Shown: in pieces, positions 1-7,794 of the stretch | Layout: every line of letters starts with the position of its first letter | Position numbering within the stretch: position 1 is the stretch's first letter | NCBI RefSeq assembly: GCF_026005215.1 | Contig: NZ_BPMA01000028.1 | Span: 30,165 to 94,164, forward strand | Direction of reading: 5' to 3' | Source of the DNA: Capnocytophaga catalasegens | GTDB lineage: Bacteria > Bacteroidota > Bacteroidia > Flavobacteriales > Flavobacteriaceae | DNA: 64,000 nt | Made by a program: the position numbers and the translations under genes | Notes under the pieces: generated by a model | Seen by the model: only the letters and a program-made list of their open reading frames with translations | The model's database searches: none | What the model was told of the DNA's origin: nothing

Positions 1-182
1 AAAAACATATTCCTTTACCTATCGAAGAGAAACATTTTGATCGTTGGGTAGCTATTTTTATTGAAAATATTGATAGTCAATTTGAAGGTGAAAAAGCCGA
101 AGAAGTTAAAATGCGAGCGCAATCTATCGCCTATGTCTTCAATAACAAACTCAATATGTTACGAACAGAAAATCATTTATAA
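1..182 (+). CDS. Group III truncated haemoglobin, C-terminal part
   Basis: The 5' end lies outside the window; about 59 codons remain in the frame starting at base 3 and end at a TAA. The visible residues include HFDRW followed by an FEGEKAEE segment and an alanine-rich final helix, which I recognise as the end of bacterial group III truncated (2/2) haemoglobins. These are small haem proteins that bind oxygen or nitric oxide, but the haem-ligand residues are outside the window, so function rests on family resemblance. The next gene starts about 10 bases after the stop in the same direction, suggesting co-transcription. Confidence 0.7.
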   Translation, partial: KHIPLPIEEKHFDRWVAIFIENIDSQFEGEKAEEVKMRAQSIAYVFNNKLNMLRTENHL

Positions 183-192
183 ATCATAAAAT

Positions 193-534
193 ATGAAAAC
201 AAATTCTTTAACCAAAAACATAACTTACAAAGTTGATAAACCCAATGTAGAAGTTCTTTTAGAAACTTCTTTTTCTAAAGAAATACGCATTACTATGCAA
301 GCCGGTCAGGTAATGAAAGAACACCAAACTCCTTACCCTATTGTGGTGGAAATCTTCGAAGGGAAAATTGATTTCGGAGTACAAGGCAACATTTCTCAGT
401 TAGAAAAAGGAGATATACTAACTCTTGAAGGAGCCGTTCCTCACGACCTGAAAGCGTTGGAAAACAGCATTGTACGCCTTACTCTTTCCAAATATGATAA
501 AGTAGAACGCGTGCAAGAAGTAGCCAAACAATAA
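193..534 (+). CDS. Small single-domain cupin protein
   Basis: A 113-residue protein with a conserved beta-barrel cupin pattern: a first motif near residues 35-60 (histidine in KEHQTPYP, then EIFEGKIDFG) and a second near 72-90 (GDILTLEGAVPHDLKA). The histidines and glutamate suggest a metal site, though the first motif is less histidine-rich than in classical cupins. There is no signal peptide, so it should be cytoplasmic. It starts just after the truncated haemoglobin stop, and cupins of this size commonly accompany globins in Bacteroidetes, so a role in redox or nitric-oxide handling is plausible. Substrate unknown. Confidence 0.75.
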   Translation: MKTNSLTKNITYKVDKPNVEVLLETSFSKEIRITMQAGQVMKEHQTPYPIVVEIFEGKIDFGVQGNISQLEKGDILTLEGAVPHDLKALENSIVRLTLSKYDKVERVQEVAKQ

Positions 535-590
535 ATTGTTTTTTTTAAATCTTTTTTAGCTTTTACATTGCATTATTATGCAATTTTTTG

Positions 591-598
591 TACTTTTG
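591..598 (+). promoter_or_regulatory. -7 promoter element of the MFS gene
   Basis: TACTTTTG matches the Bacteroidetes primary-sigma -7 consensus TAnnTTTG, with TTG at 568-570 twenty bases upstream as the -33 element. The expected transcription start, about 5 bases downstream, falls on or next to the ATG at 603, so the mRNA may be leaderless. Confidence 0.65.
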
Positions 599-602
599 CA
601 GA

Positions 603-2024
603 ATGAATTTTCTACAAACATCGAAAGATAAAGATGCTGTAAAGCAGATTCTCCCCTATATCTTAGCTGTTTCGATTTTCATGGAAATGCTTGACTCTAC
701 AATACTCAATACAGCATTACCACAAATGGCAAAAGACCTTGGCGAATCGGCTTTACATATGCAAATGGCCATTATCAGTTATGTGTTGGCTTTGGCGCTT
801 CTTATTCCGATAAGTGGATATATTGCTGATAAATTTGGAACAAAAAAAGTCTTCATAACTGCTTTATTTACTTTCAGTTTAGGGTCACTCTTTTGTGCTC
901 TTTCAACCGATTTAACTCAACTGATAATTTCACGAGTAATACAAGGTTTTGGCGGTTCAATGATGAATCCTGTCGGGAGATTAGTTCTCATTAGGGCTTT
1001 TCCACGAGCCGAATTTGTCAAAGCGATGAATTACGCCGTAGTCCCTGGACTATTAGGTCCCATTATAGGGCCTTTGGCAGGAGGTTATTTCGTTGATTAT
1101 TTCTCGTGGCATTATATATTTTTGATTAACATTCCTATCGGAATTATAGCAATGTTACTAACAGCTCGCTATATGCCAAATTTCAAAGATTCTAATGCTA
1201 AAATAGACCTGCGCGGATTTATTATTTTTGGAACAGCTTCTATTATTATTTCAATAGCCTTAGAACTAACAGGTAAAACAAACGGATTTTATATTGTGGG
1301 AATTTTACTCTTAGGTATATTGATACTCTATTTCTATTATCTACATGCTAAAAATTACGAAAGACCTTTATTCTCACTCAAACTATTTCAAGTACGCACT
1401 TTTCGTATAGGTATTGTGGGTAATTTGGCTTGCCGATTAGGCATTGCTTCCGTACCCTTGTTAGTCCCTATTATGATTCAAATCGCATATGGGGCTTCGG
1501 CAATTGTCTCAGGATGGGTCGTAGCTCCAATGGCAATAATGTTACTTATAGGTAAATACGCTGTAATGGAAATATTAGACCGCTTTGGATATAGAAAAGT
1601 TTTGATTTTCAATACAATAATTATTGGATTGTTGATTATCTCTCTGGGGCTTCCTACCGAAACAATGCCTGTATATTGGTTTATTCCTACAATGTTTCTA
1701 CTGGGATTTTTCAATTCCATACAATTCACCGCGATGAACTCAATAGCTATTGCAGGATTACGACCCATACAAGTAAGCAGCGGAAATAGCTTAGTGGCTG
1801 TAAATCAACAGTTAGCAATTAGTTTTGGAGTAGCTTTGGGTTTTTCTATACTTCGATTTATGGACAATTCTTCATGGCTTACGCACAATTCGGAGCATCT
1901 TTCTTTTCGATATACATTCTGGATAATGGGAATGTTAACAATACTTTCGAGTTTTGTTTTCACAAAATTGCACCCACGCGATGGAGATAATTTGCGAAGT
2001 GCTATTCCTGTAAAATCCAAATAA
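603..2024 (+). CDS. MFS drug:proton antiporter, DHA2 (EmrB/QacA) type
   Basis: Major facilitator protein of about 473 residues with 12-14 hydrophobic segments. The cytoplasmic loop after TM2 carries motif A (GYIADKFGTKKVF), TM4 begins near the conserved RVIQGFGG, and TM5 contains the antiporter motif C (GPIIGPLAGG). These features fit multidrug efflux by proton exchange, but substrates cannot be read from sequence. I start it at ATG 603 because an upstream in-frame TTG at 588 lies inside the promoter. It has its own promoter and is followed 50 bases later by pbpC. Confidence 0.85.
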   Translation: MNFLQTSKDKDAVKQILPYILAVSIFMEMLDSTILNTALPQMAKDLGESALHMQMAIISYVLALALLIPISGYIADKFGTKKVFITALFTFSLGSLFCALSTDLTQLIISRVIQGFGGSMMNPVGRLVLIRAFPRAEFVKAMNYAVVPGLLGPIIGPLAGGYFVDYFSWHYIFLINIPIGIIAMLLTARYMPNFKDSNAKIDLRGFIIFGTASIIISIALELTGKTNGFYIVGILLLGILILYFYYLHAKNYERPLFSLKLFQVRTFRIGIVGNLACRLGIASVPLLVPIMIQIAYGASAIVSGWVVAPMAIMLLIGKYAVMEILDRFGYRKVLIFNTIIIGLLIISLGLPTETMPVYWFIPTMFLLGFFNSIQFTAMNSIAIAGLRPIQVSSGNSLVAVNQQLAISFGVALGFSILRFMDNSSWLTHNSEHLSFRYTFWIMGMLTILSSFVFTKLHPRDGDNLRSAIPVKSK

Positions 2025-2073
2025 ATAGTTTTTGTTGATTAAAAATAATTTTCTTGAAACTTAGTTTTCCAAA

Positions 2074-4419
2074 ATGACCATTCCTTTCAAAAAAATATTT
2101 CGTACATACAAAATCCGATGGATTCTTTTGGGAATCATCTTAATTGCTTATTTTTTCTGCCTTCCTAAGCAATTATTCAATCAAACTTATTCGACCATAG
2201 TAGAAAGCCGAGAAGGAAAATTACTCGGAGCCAAGATTGCCTTAGACGGACAATGGCGGTTTCCTGAACGGGATAGCATTCCTCTTCGGTTTGAAAAGGC
2301 TTTGCTTTTGTATGAAGACGAATATTTTTACTACCATTGGGGAATAAATCCTGTTTCAATAGGCAAAGCACTGGGGCAGAATATTCGACAAGGACATATC
2401 GTGCGTGGAGGAAGCACACTTACTCAGCAAGTTATTCGTCTTGCTCGGCAAAAATCAAATCGAACTTACATAGAAAAAATCATTGAAGCCATACAAGCTA
2501 CTCGATTAGAATTTCGTTATTCAAAACAAAAAATATTGGCTTTATACGCTTCACACGCCCCTTTTGGAGGCAATGTCGTAGGGATTGATATGGCAGCTTG
2601 GCGGTATTTTGGATTACGCCCCGAACAATTATCGTGGGCAGAAAGTACCCTACTCGCAGTTCTTCCAAATGCGCCTGGACTTATCTATCCGGGTACAAGA
2701 CAATTAAAACTGAAAGAAAAACGCGATAAACTTCTTTTAAAACTTTATCAGAAAAAAATCATAGACCTACAAACATACGAATTAGCAATTCTTGAACCTC
2801 TTCCCGAAAAACCACACCCACTTCCACAAGAAGCACCTCATTTTGTAGAGCGAGTTGCTCAAGAACAACAAGGAACTCTGCTAAAATCTACCCTCGATTT
2901 TTTCTTACAACAACGTGTTAATGAGATTGTTGCAAAATATTATACATTGTACAAACAATTTGAAGTGTATAATATGGCGGTGCTCATTACTGACGTGAAA
3001 ACACATCAAATAGTAGCTTATATCGGGAATACACCTACCGACAAAGACCATCAGAAAGATGTTGATATAACCCGAGCCCCACGCAGTACAGGCAGTATTT
3101 TAAAGCCCTTTTTGTACGGAGCAATGCTTGATACAGGAGAATTACTTCCTTCTGAAATTGTTCCCGATGTACCTACACATATTTCAGGATATACGCCACA
3201 AAATTTTGAACAAACTTACGAAGGTGCTGTCCCTGCCAATGAAGCTTTGACAAAATCGCTAAACATCCCTTTTGTTCTGCTTCTACAAAAATTTGGTTTA
3301 TATAGATTTTATGAACATTTACAAAAACATCATCTGACAAATATCAATAAACACCCAGATCATTACGGGCTTTCGTTAATACTGGGAGGTGCCGAAAGTA
3401 ATTTATGGGATATCTCTCAAGCTTATACCAATATGGCTTCAGAGCTGAATTATTTTAACCAAAACAAGATGTACAAAAACCCATATTTTGTGCCTTTACA
3501 ATACCATTTGCAACAAAAACTACCTCCCACCAGTGCTTCACATACCAAAAATATATTAAGTGCAGGAGCAATATGGCGTACTTTTGAAACACTCACACAA
3601 GTAAACAGACCGTTGTATGATTCAGCTTGGCGGTATTATAATTCTTCGCAGCGTATTGCATGGAAAACAGGAACAAGTTTCGGAAATCGCGATGCTTGGG
3701 CTGTAGGAATAACCGCTGGCTATGTAGTAAGTGTTTGGGTAGGAAATGCTTCGGGAGAAGGACGTCCAGAACTAACAGGAGCAAATAATGCATCTCCAAT
3801 ACTATTCGATATTTTCGGTATTTTGCCTAAACATAATTGGTTTGAACCTCCTTTAGATGATTTGGAAACATATACTATTTGCGCCAATAGCGGGTTGCTC
3901 GCTTCTGAAATCTGTCCCAAACAAACGATAAAATCTGTTGCCAAAGCTCCCGAAGCAAAATTGTGCAATTATCACAAATTAGTTCATCTCTCCAAAGATA
4001 AAAAATATCAAGTAAATACCGATTGTGATTCTTGGCAAAATATCAGTACCGAAAGTTATTTCGTTTTGCCACCAATTATGGAGTGGTATTACAAGAAAAA
4101 TCACATTAACTACAAGAGTTTGCCTCCGCTTCGTACGGATTGTGCTTCGTCTGACAAGCAATCTGTGCTTGATTTTATTTATCCCAAACACGGAAGCGTT
4201 ATTTATCAAACTACAGGATTTGGTGGGTTAGCACAACCTATTGTCAGTAAAATAGCCTACACGGGCAAAGATTCTGTTTTTTGGTACTTAGATGATCAAT
4301 TTTTGGGACAAACACTACATTATCACGAAATGACTTTCCGAACAACAAAAGGAGAGCATTTTTTAAAAATCATTGATAATCAAGGAAATGAAAAAACAAT
4401 TCTCATTATAATAAAATAA
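2074..4419 (+). CDS. pbpC: Penicillin-binding protein 1C, bifunctional
   Basis: A 781-residue class A penicillin-binding protein. One N-terminal transmembrane helix (residues 13-30) anchors it in the inner membrane. The GT51 glycosyltransferase domain follows (catalytic-region glutamate in the EDEYFYYHWG stretch; GGSTLTQQVIRL). The transpeptidase domain has STGSILKP (SxxK), KSLN (SxN) and KTGTS (KTG), so both active sites look intact. The C-terminal 90 or so residues match the BiPBP_C domain of PBP1C. It polymerises and crosslinks peptidoglycan in the periplasm. The alpha-2-macroglobulin gene that often neighbours pbpC is not next to it here. Confidence 0.9.
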   Translation: MTIPFKKIFRTYKIRWILLGIILIAYFFCLPKQLFNQTYSTIVESREGKLLGAKIALDGQWRFPERDSIPLRFEKALLLYEDEYFYYHWGINPVSIGKALGQNIRQGHIVRGGSTLTQQVIRLARQKSNRTYIEKIIEAIQATRLEFRYSKQKILALYASHAPFGGNVVGIDMAAWRYFGLRPEQLSWAESTLLAVLPNAPGLIYPGTRQLKLKEKRDKLLLKLYQKKIIDLQTYELAILEPLPEKPHPLPQEAPHFVERVAQEQQGTLLKSTLDFFLQQRVNEIVAKYYTLYKQFEVYNMAVLITDVKTHQIVAYIGNTPTDKDHQKDVDITRAPRSTGSILKPFLYGAMLDTGELLPSEIVPDVPTHISGYTPQNFEQTYEGAVPANEALTKSLNIPFVLLLQKFGLYRFYEHLQKHHLTNINKHPDHYGLSLILGGAESNLWDISQAYTNMASELNYFNQNKMYKNPYFVPLQYHLQQKLPPTSASHTKNILSAGAIWRTFETLTQVNRPLYDSAWRYYNSSQRIAWKTGTSFGNRDAWAVGITAGYVVSVWVGNASGEGRPELTGANNASPILFDIFGILPKHNWFEPPLDDLETYTICANSGLLASEICPKQTIKSVAKAPEAKLCNYHKLVHLSKDKKYQVNTDCDSWQNISTESYFVLPPIMEWYYKKNHINYKSLPPLRTDCASSDKQSVLDFIYPKHGSVIYQTTGFGGLAQPIVSKIAYTGKDSVFWYLDDQFLGQTLHYHEMTFRTTKGEHFLKIIDNQGNEKTILIIIK

Positions 4420-4422
4420 TAG

Positions 4423-4430
4423 TATCTTTG
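4423..4430 (+). promoter_or_regulatory. -7 element of the hydroxyacid dehydrogenase gene
   Basis: TATCTTTG, an exact TAnnTTTG match, begins 4 bases after the pbpC stop and 24 bases before the next ATG, giving a leader of roughly 12 bases. No clear TTG -33 element is visible. It indicates separate transcription from pbpC. Confidence 0.6.
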
Positions 4431-4446
4431 TCGCAAATTTTTCAAA

Positions 4447-5385
4447 ATGAAAATACTACATATTGATACAAATCACCCACTTATGATAGAACAATTATCA
4501 AAAGCTGGGTTTGAAAATCACGAAGATTATACAAGTAGCAAAAAAGAAATTTTAAAAAAAATAGCTCTTTATGATGGACTTATTATTCGTAGTAGATTTT
4601 CAATAGATAAAGCATTCTTAGACGAAGCTCATAATTTGAAATTTATCGGACGTGTTGGTGCAGGATTAGAAAATATTGATTGTCAATATGCTCAAAGTAA
4701 GGGAGTTATGCTTATTTCTGCTCCTGAAGGTAATCGAAATGCGGTAGGAGAGCATACGCTTGCCTTACTTCTTTCTCTTTTGAATAAAATAAAAAAAGCA
4801 GACACAGAGGTTCAGCGAGGGATTTGGCTCCGTGAAGAAAATCGCGGATACGAACTTGATTACTTAACTGTCGGTATTATTGGTTACGGAAATATGGGTA
4901 AATCTTTTGCGAAAAAACTTCGAGGATTCAGTTGTAAAGTGATTTGTTACGATATAAAACCCGATGTTGGCGATGAAAATGCCATTCAAGTTTCTCTAAA
5001 ACAATTACAAGAGCAAGCCGATGTTGTGAGCCTTCATACACCACAAACTCCTCTTACCGTACAAATGGTTAATCATCTGTTTATCAGTCAGTTTTCGAAA
5101 AATTTTTGGTTTCTAAATACCGCTCGTGGCAAAAGTGTAGTTACTACAGACTTGGTTCAAGCACTAAAATCAGGAAAAATAAAAGGTGCTGGATTAGACG
5201 TATTAGAATACGAAAAATCTTCGTTTGAAGATTTCTTTCAAGAAGAATTACCTGAGGATTTTTCGTATTTACTCAATGCCAATAACGTAATTATTACACC
5301 ACATATTGCTGGTTGGACTATTGAAAGTAAAACCAAACTTGCACAAGTTATCGTCGATAAAATCATACAAAATTTTGTATCATAA
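4447..5385 (+). CDS. D-isomer-specific 2-hydroxyacid dehydrogenase (SerA-like)
   Basis: A 312-residue NAD-dependent dehydrogenase. The Rossmann motif is GIIGYGNMGKSFAKKL near residue 143. The family signatures follow: HTPQT, LNTARGKSVV with the active-site arginine, a glutamate in the DVLEYE segment, and HIAGWT supplying the catalytic histidine. It lacks the C-terminal ACT domain of long SerA enzymes. Candidates are 3-phosphoglycerate dehydrogenase (serine biosynthesis) or another hydroxyacid dehydrogenase; sequence alone does not decide. No serine genes are nearby. Confidence 0.8.
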   Translation: MKILHIDTNHPLMIEQLSKAGFENHEDYTSSKKEILKKIALYDGLIIRSRFSIDKAFLDEAHNLKFIGRVGAGLENIDCQYAQSKGVMLISAPEGNRNAVGEHTLALLLSLLNKIKKADTEVQRGIWLREENRGYELDYLTVGIIGYGNMGKSFAKKLRGFSCKVICYDIKPDVGDENAIQVSLKQLQEQADVVSLHTPQTPLTVQMVNHLFISQFSKNFWFLNTARGKSVVTTDLVQALKSGKIKGAGLDVLEYEKSSFEDFFQEELPEDFSYLLNANNVIITPHIAGWTIESKTKLAQVIVDKIIQNFVS

Positions 5386-5404
5386 TCTCCTTATACAAAA
5401 AGAA

Positions 5405-5428
5405 AAAACCTCTCTTTCGAGAGGTTTT
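5405..5428. terminator. Bidirectional rho-independent terminator
   Basis: A perfect 10-bp stem (AAAACCTCTC / GAGAGGTTTT) with a TTTC loop, flanked by A and T runs, sits between converging genes and can serve both. Confidence 0.85.
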
Positions 5429-5456
5429 CCCATGTATAATCTTATGAATAGAAAAA

Positions 5457-6557
5457 TTAGTTTCCTAAAATTCTGAATTCAGTACGGCGATTTTTAGCGT
5501 GTTCTTCTTCTGAACATTGAACGCCATTAGCACATCTATTAACCAGACGAGACTCTCCGTATCCTTTAGCTGCCAATCTTGAACGATTGATTCCTTTTGA
5601 AGCAAGGTAATTAACCACAGCATTTGCTCTTTGTTGAGAAAGTGACATATTGTAGTCGTCATTACCACGAGAATCAGTATGAGACATTATTTCAATGCTT
5701 TTGTTATTCCCTCTAAGCAAAGGCAACAACATATCATCAATTACTTTTTCAGATGCTTTTGTCAACTTAGCGCTATTGTATTCATAATATACAGGAAGTA
5801 ATGTAGGTTCTAACAAACGGCAATCAACTTCTTCCCATACAGTATCTCCACCTTTTTTAACCAATTCTCTTTTGGTTATGGTTGTATATTCAGCAGGCAC
5901 TTCTACTTTTTTGGTTGAAGCGGGTACATCAACTACTGTTCTTTTGATAGTTGCATACTCAGCAGGAATTTCGATTTCATCAACACGAGCAGGAGTTTTT
6001 ATAACTTGCTTTTTGTAAGTAGCTGAATTTTCGTTGATTGGTGTTTCTTCTACTGAAGCATCTTGTACCAAAGTAGTAATATCAATCGATTTGAATTGAG
6101 CTGGATATTCTACAAAACACGCAGTAACACAAGCTTCTTTGTTGATAGAAGGGCAATTATCCAAAGTTTTGTATTCCCATCCTGATGTTTTAGGAGTAAT
6201 TTCAAATGTTTTCGTTTCTTTTCCAAAAGAAGCAGGAACTACTTTAAATGTAGAGGCTTTTTCTTTTTGAACATAAGGAACTTCTATTGTCTGATAAACA
6301 GCAGGAACATACACCAATTTTTTTGATGCTTCTTTAATTACTACACGTTCTTCAACGGTTTTAAAAGTAGCAGGCACTACTTCAAGTTTAGAGTATGCAG
6401 GTTTGACCATTACACGCTCTTCAACATCTTTGAACTCATCTTTTGTGATACATTTCACATAACACTTACCAGGTGCTGGGTTATCAGGCAAATTTTGAGC
6501 CAACGCTACACCTGCAAATGAAGTAACAGCCATAAGGCTTAACATTGTTTTTTTCAT
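5457..6557 (-). CDS. OmpA-family outer-membrane lattice protein with N-terminal VPA repeats
   Basis: A 366-residue exported protein with a signal peptide ending near residue 20 (AGVALAQ). The last 115 residues or so form an OmpA_C peptidoglycan-binding domain: YEYNSAKL, then HTDSRGNDDYNMSLSQQRA with the aspartate and arginine that contact diaminopimelate. Instead of an OmpA barrel, residues 40-235 contain repeated short beta-rich units of the type VPAxYxTI alternating with charged residues, and several cysteines. It probably links the cell wall to the outer membrane or surface. No full -7 element is evident upstream. It is monocistronic, converging on the dehydrogenase gene. Confidence 0.85.
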   Translation of the reverse strand: MKKTMLSLMAVTSFAGVALAQNLPDNPAPGKCYVKCITKDEFKDVEERVMVKPAYSKLEVVPATFKTVEERVVIKEASKKLVYVPAVYQTIEVPYVQKEKASTFKVVPASFGKETKTFEITPKTSGWEYKTLDNCPSINKEACVTACFVEYPAQFKSIDITTLVQDASVEETPINENSATYKKQVIKTPARVDEIEIPAEYATIKRTVVDVPASTKKVEVPAEYTTITKRELVKKGGDTVWEEVDCRLLEPTLLPVYYEYNSAKLTKASEKVIDDMLLPLLRGNNKSIEIMSHTDSRGNDDYNMSLSQQRANAVVNYLASKGINRSRLAAKGYGESRLVNRCANGVQCSEEEHAKNRRTEFRILGN

Positions 6558-6764
6558 ACTAAATTAAAATTTAAAAATGAATTACTTTTCAGGGGCGAAA
6601 TTAGTACTTTATTTTATATTTACAACAAAAAAACATGATTTTTTTTAAAATTTTTTTCAACAACTAATAAAAACCTTTTCAGCAAGACTTAATTTGTTTT
6701 ACCACTCAAATTATATTTATAATTTTGTTGAATATAAAATAACGCAAATTATTATAAAAAAATG

Positions 6765-6772
6765 TATCTTTG
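6765..6772 (+). promoter_or_regulatory. -7 element of the PfkB kinase gene
   Basis: TATCTTTG, exact TAnnTTTG, 29 bases before the ATG at 6802. The implied leader is about 25 bases. A TTG at 6728-6730 is too far upstream for a good -33. Confidence 0.6.
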
Positions 6773-6801
6773 CCCCCTAATTTAGAGCTATCAATACTGG
6801 T

Positions 6802-7728
6802 ATGAGCAAATTGTTAACAATAGGGTCTATGGCTTTTGACGCTATCGAAACACCCTTTGGTAAAATAGAAAAAACAATGGGAGGAGCGGCAAATTACATA
6901 GGTATTTCAGCTTCACTTTTTGACATAGAACAAGCCGTTGTTTCGGTTATAGGAGATGACTATCCTTCGGAGTATCTCAAAGTTTTAACTGATCGCGAAA
7001 TTGATATTTCATATATTGAAATAGTTAACGGAGGAAAAACCTTTTTTTGGAGTGGAAAATATCACAACGATATGAATACACGCGATACACTAACTACACA
7101 ACTGAATGTTTTGGAACATTTTTCTCCGAAAATTCCTGAATATTTTACTGATGCTCCATATATAATGCTCGGTAATTTGCATCCACAAATACAACTTGAT
7201 GTACTTGCTCAATTACCTACTCGTCCTAAACTTGTTGTACTTGACACTATGGGGTTTTGGATGAATCATACGTGGGATACTCTTCTGAAAATCATTGCTC
7301 AAGTAGATGTTATTACCATCAATGATGAAGAAGCCCGCCAACTTAGTAATGAATGTTCATTAGTGAAAGCTGCTCAAAAAATTATGCAAATGGGAGTAAC
7401 TTATGTAGTCATCAAAAAAGGGGAACATGGGGCTTTGCTCTTCCATGAAAAAGATATTTTCTTTGCTCCAGCTCTTCCCTTGGAAGATGTTTTCGACCCA
7501 ACGGGAGCGGGAGACACTTTTGCAGGAGGATTTTTAGGTTATTTAGCAAAAACAGACGATATTTCATTCAATAATATGAAAAATGCAATTATATATGGAT
7601 CAACATTAGCTTCGTTTTGTGTTGAACAATTTGGTACTGAACGAATGCTTTCCTTAACCAAAGATGAAGTACTCAAACGTCTTTTACAATTCAAAGAACT
7701 TACACAATTCGAAATTAAAATAGCCTAA
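6802..7728 (+). CDS. PfkB/ribokinase-family sugar kinase
   Basis: A 308-residue cytoplasmic kinase. The N-terminal PfkB signature region contains MGGAANYIGISASLF, and the C-terminal signature DPTGAGDTFAGGFLGYLA supplies the anion hole and the catalytic aspartate (GAGD). The ITINDEEARQL segment is also typical. It transfers phosphate from ATP to a sugar or nucleoside; the substrate is not identifiable. It is isolated between two terminators with its own promoter, so neighbours give no clue. Confidence 0.85.
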   Translation: MSKLLTIGSMAFDAIETPFGKIEKTMGGAANYIGISASLFDIEQAVVSVIGDDYPSEYLKVLTDREIDISYIEIVNGGKTFFWSGKYHNDMNTRDTLTTQLNVLEHFSPKIPEYFTDAPYIMLGNLHPQIQLDVLAQLPTRPKLVVLDTMGFWMNHTWDTLLKIIAQVDVITINDEEARQLSNECSLVKAAQKIMQMGVTYVVIKKGEHGALLFHEKDIFFAPALPLEDVFDPTGAGDTFAGGFLGYLAKTDDISFNNMKNAIIYGSTLASFCVEQFGTERMLSLTKDEVLKRLLQFKELTQFEIKIA

Positions 7729-7733
7729 AATAA

Positions 7734-7763
7734 AAAAGCCATCTAATTTAGACAGCTTTTAAT
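7734..7763. terminator. Probable terminator after the PfkB gene
   Basis: AAAAGC and GCTTTT arms enclose an inner TCTA/TAGA helix with a CA/CA mismatch, followed by TTTTAATT. The hairpin is imperfect but lies between converging genes. Confidence 0.55.
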
Positions 7764-7794
7764 TATATTGAAATATCAATACTTATGAACGTTT

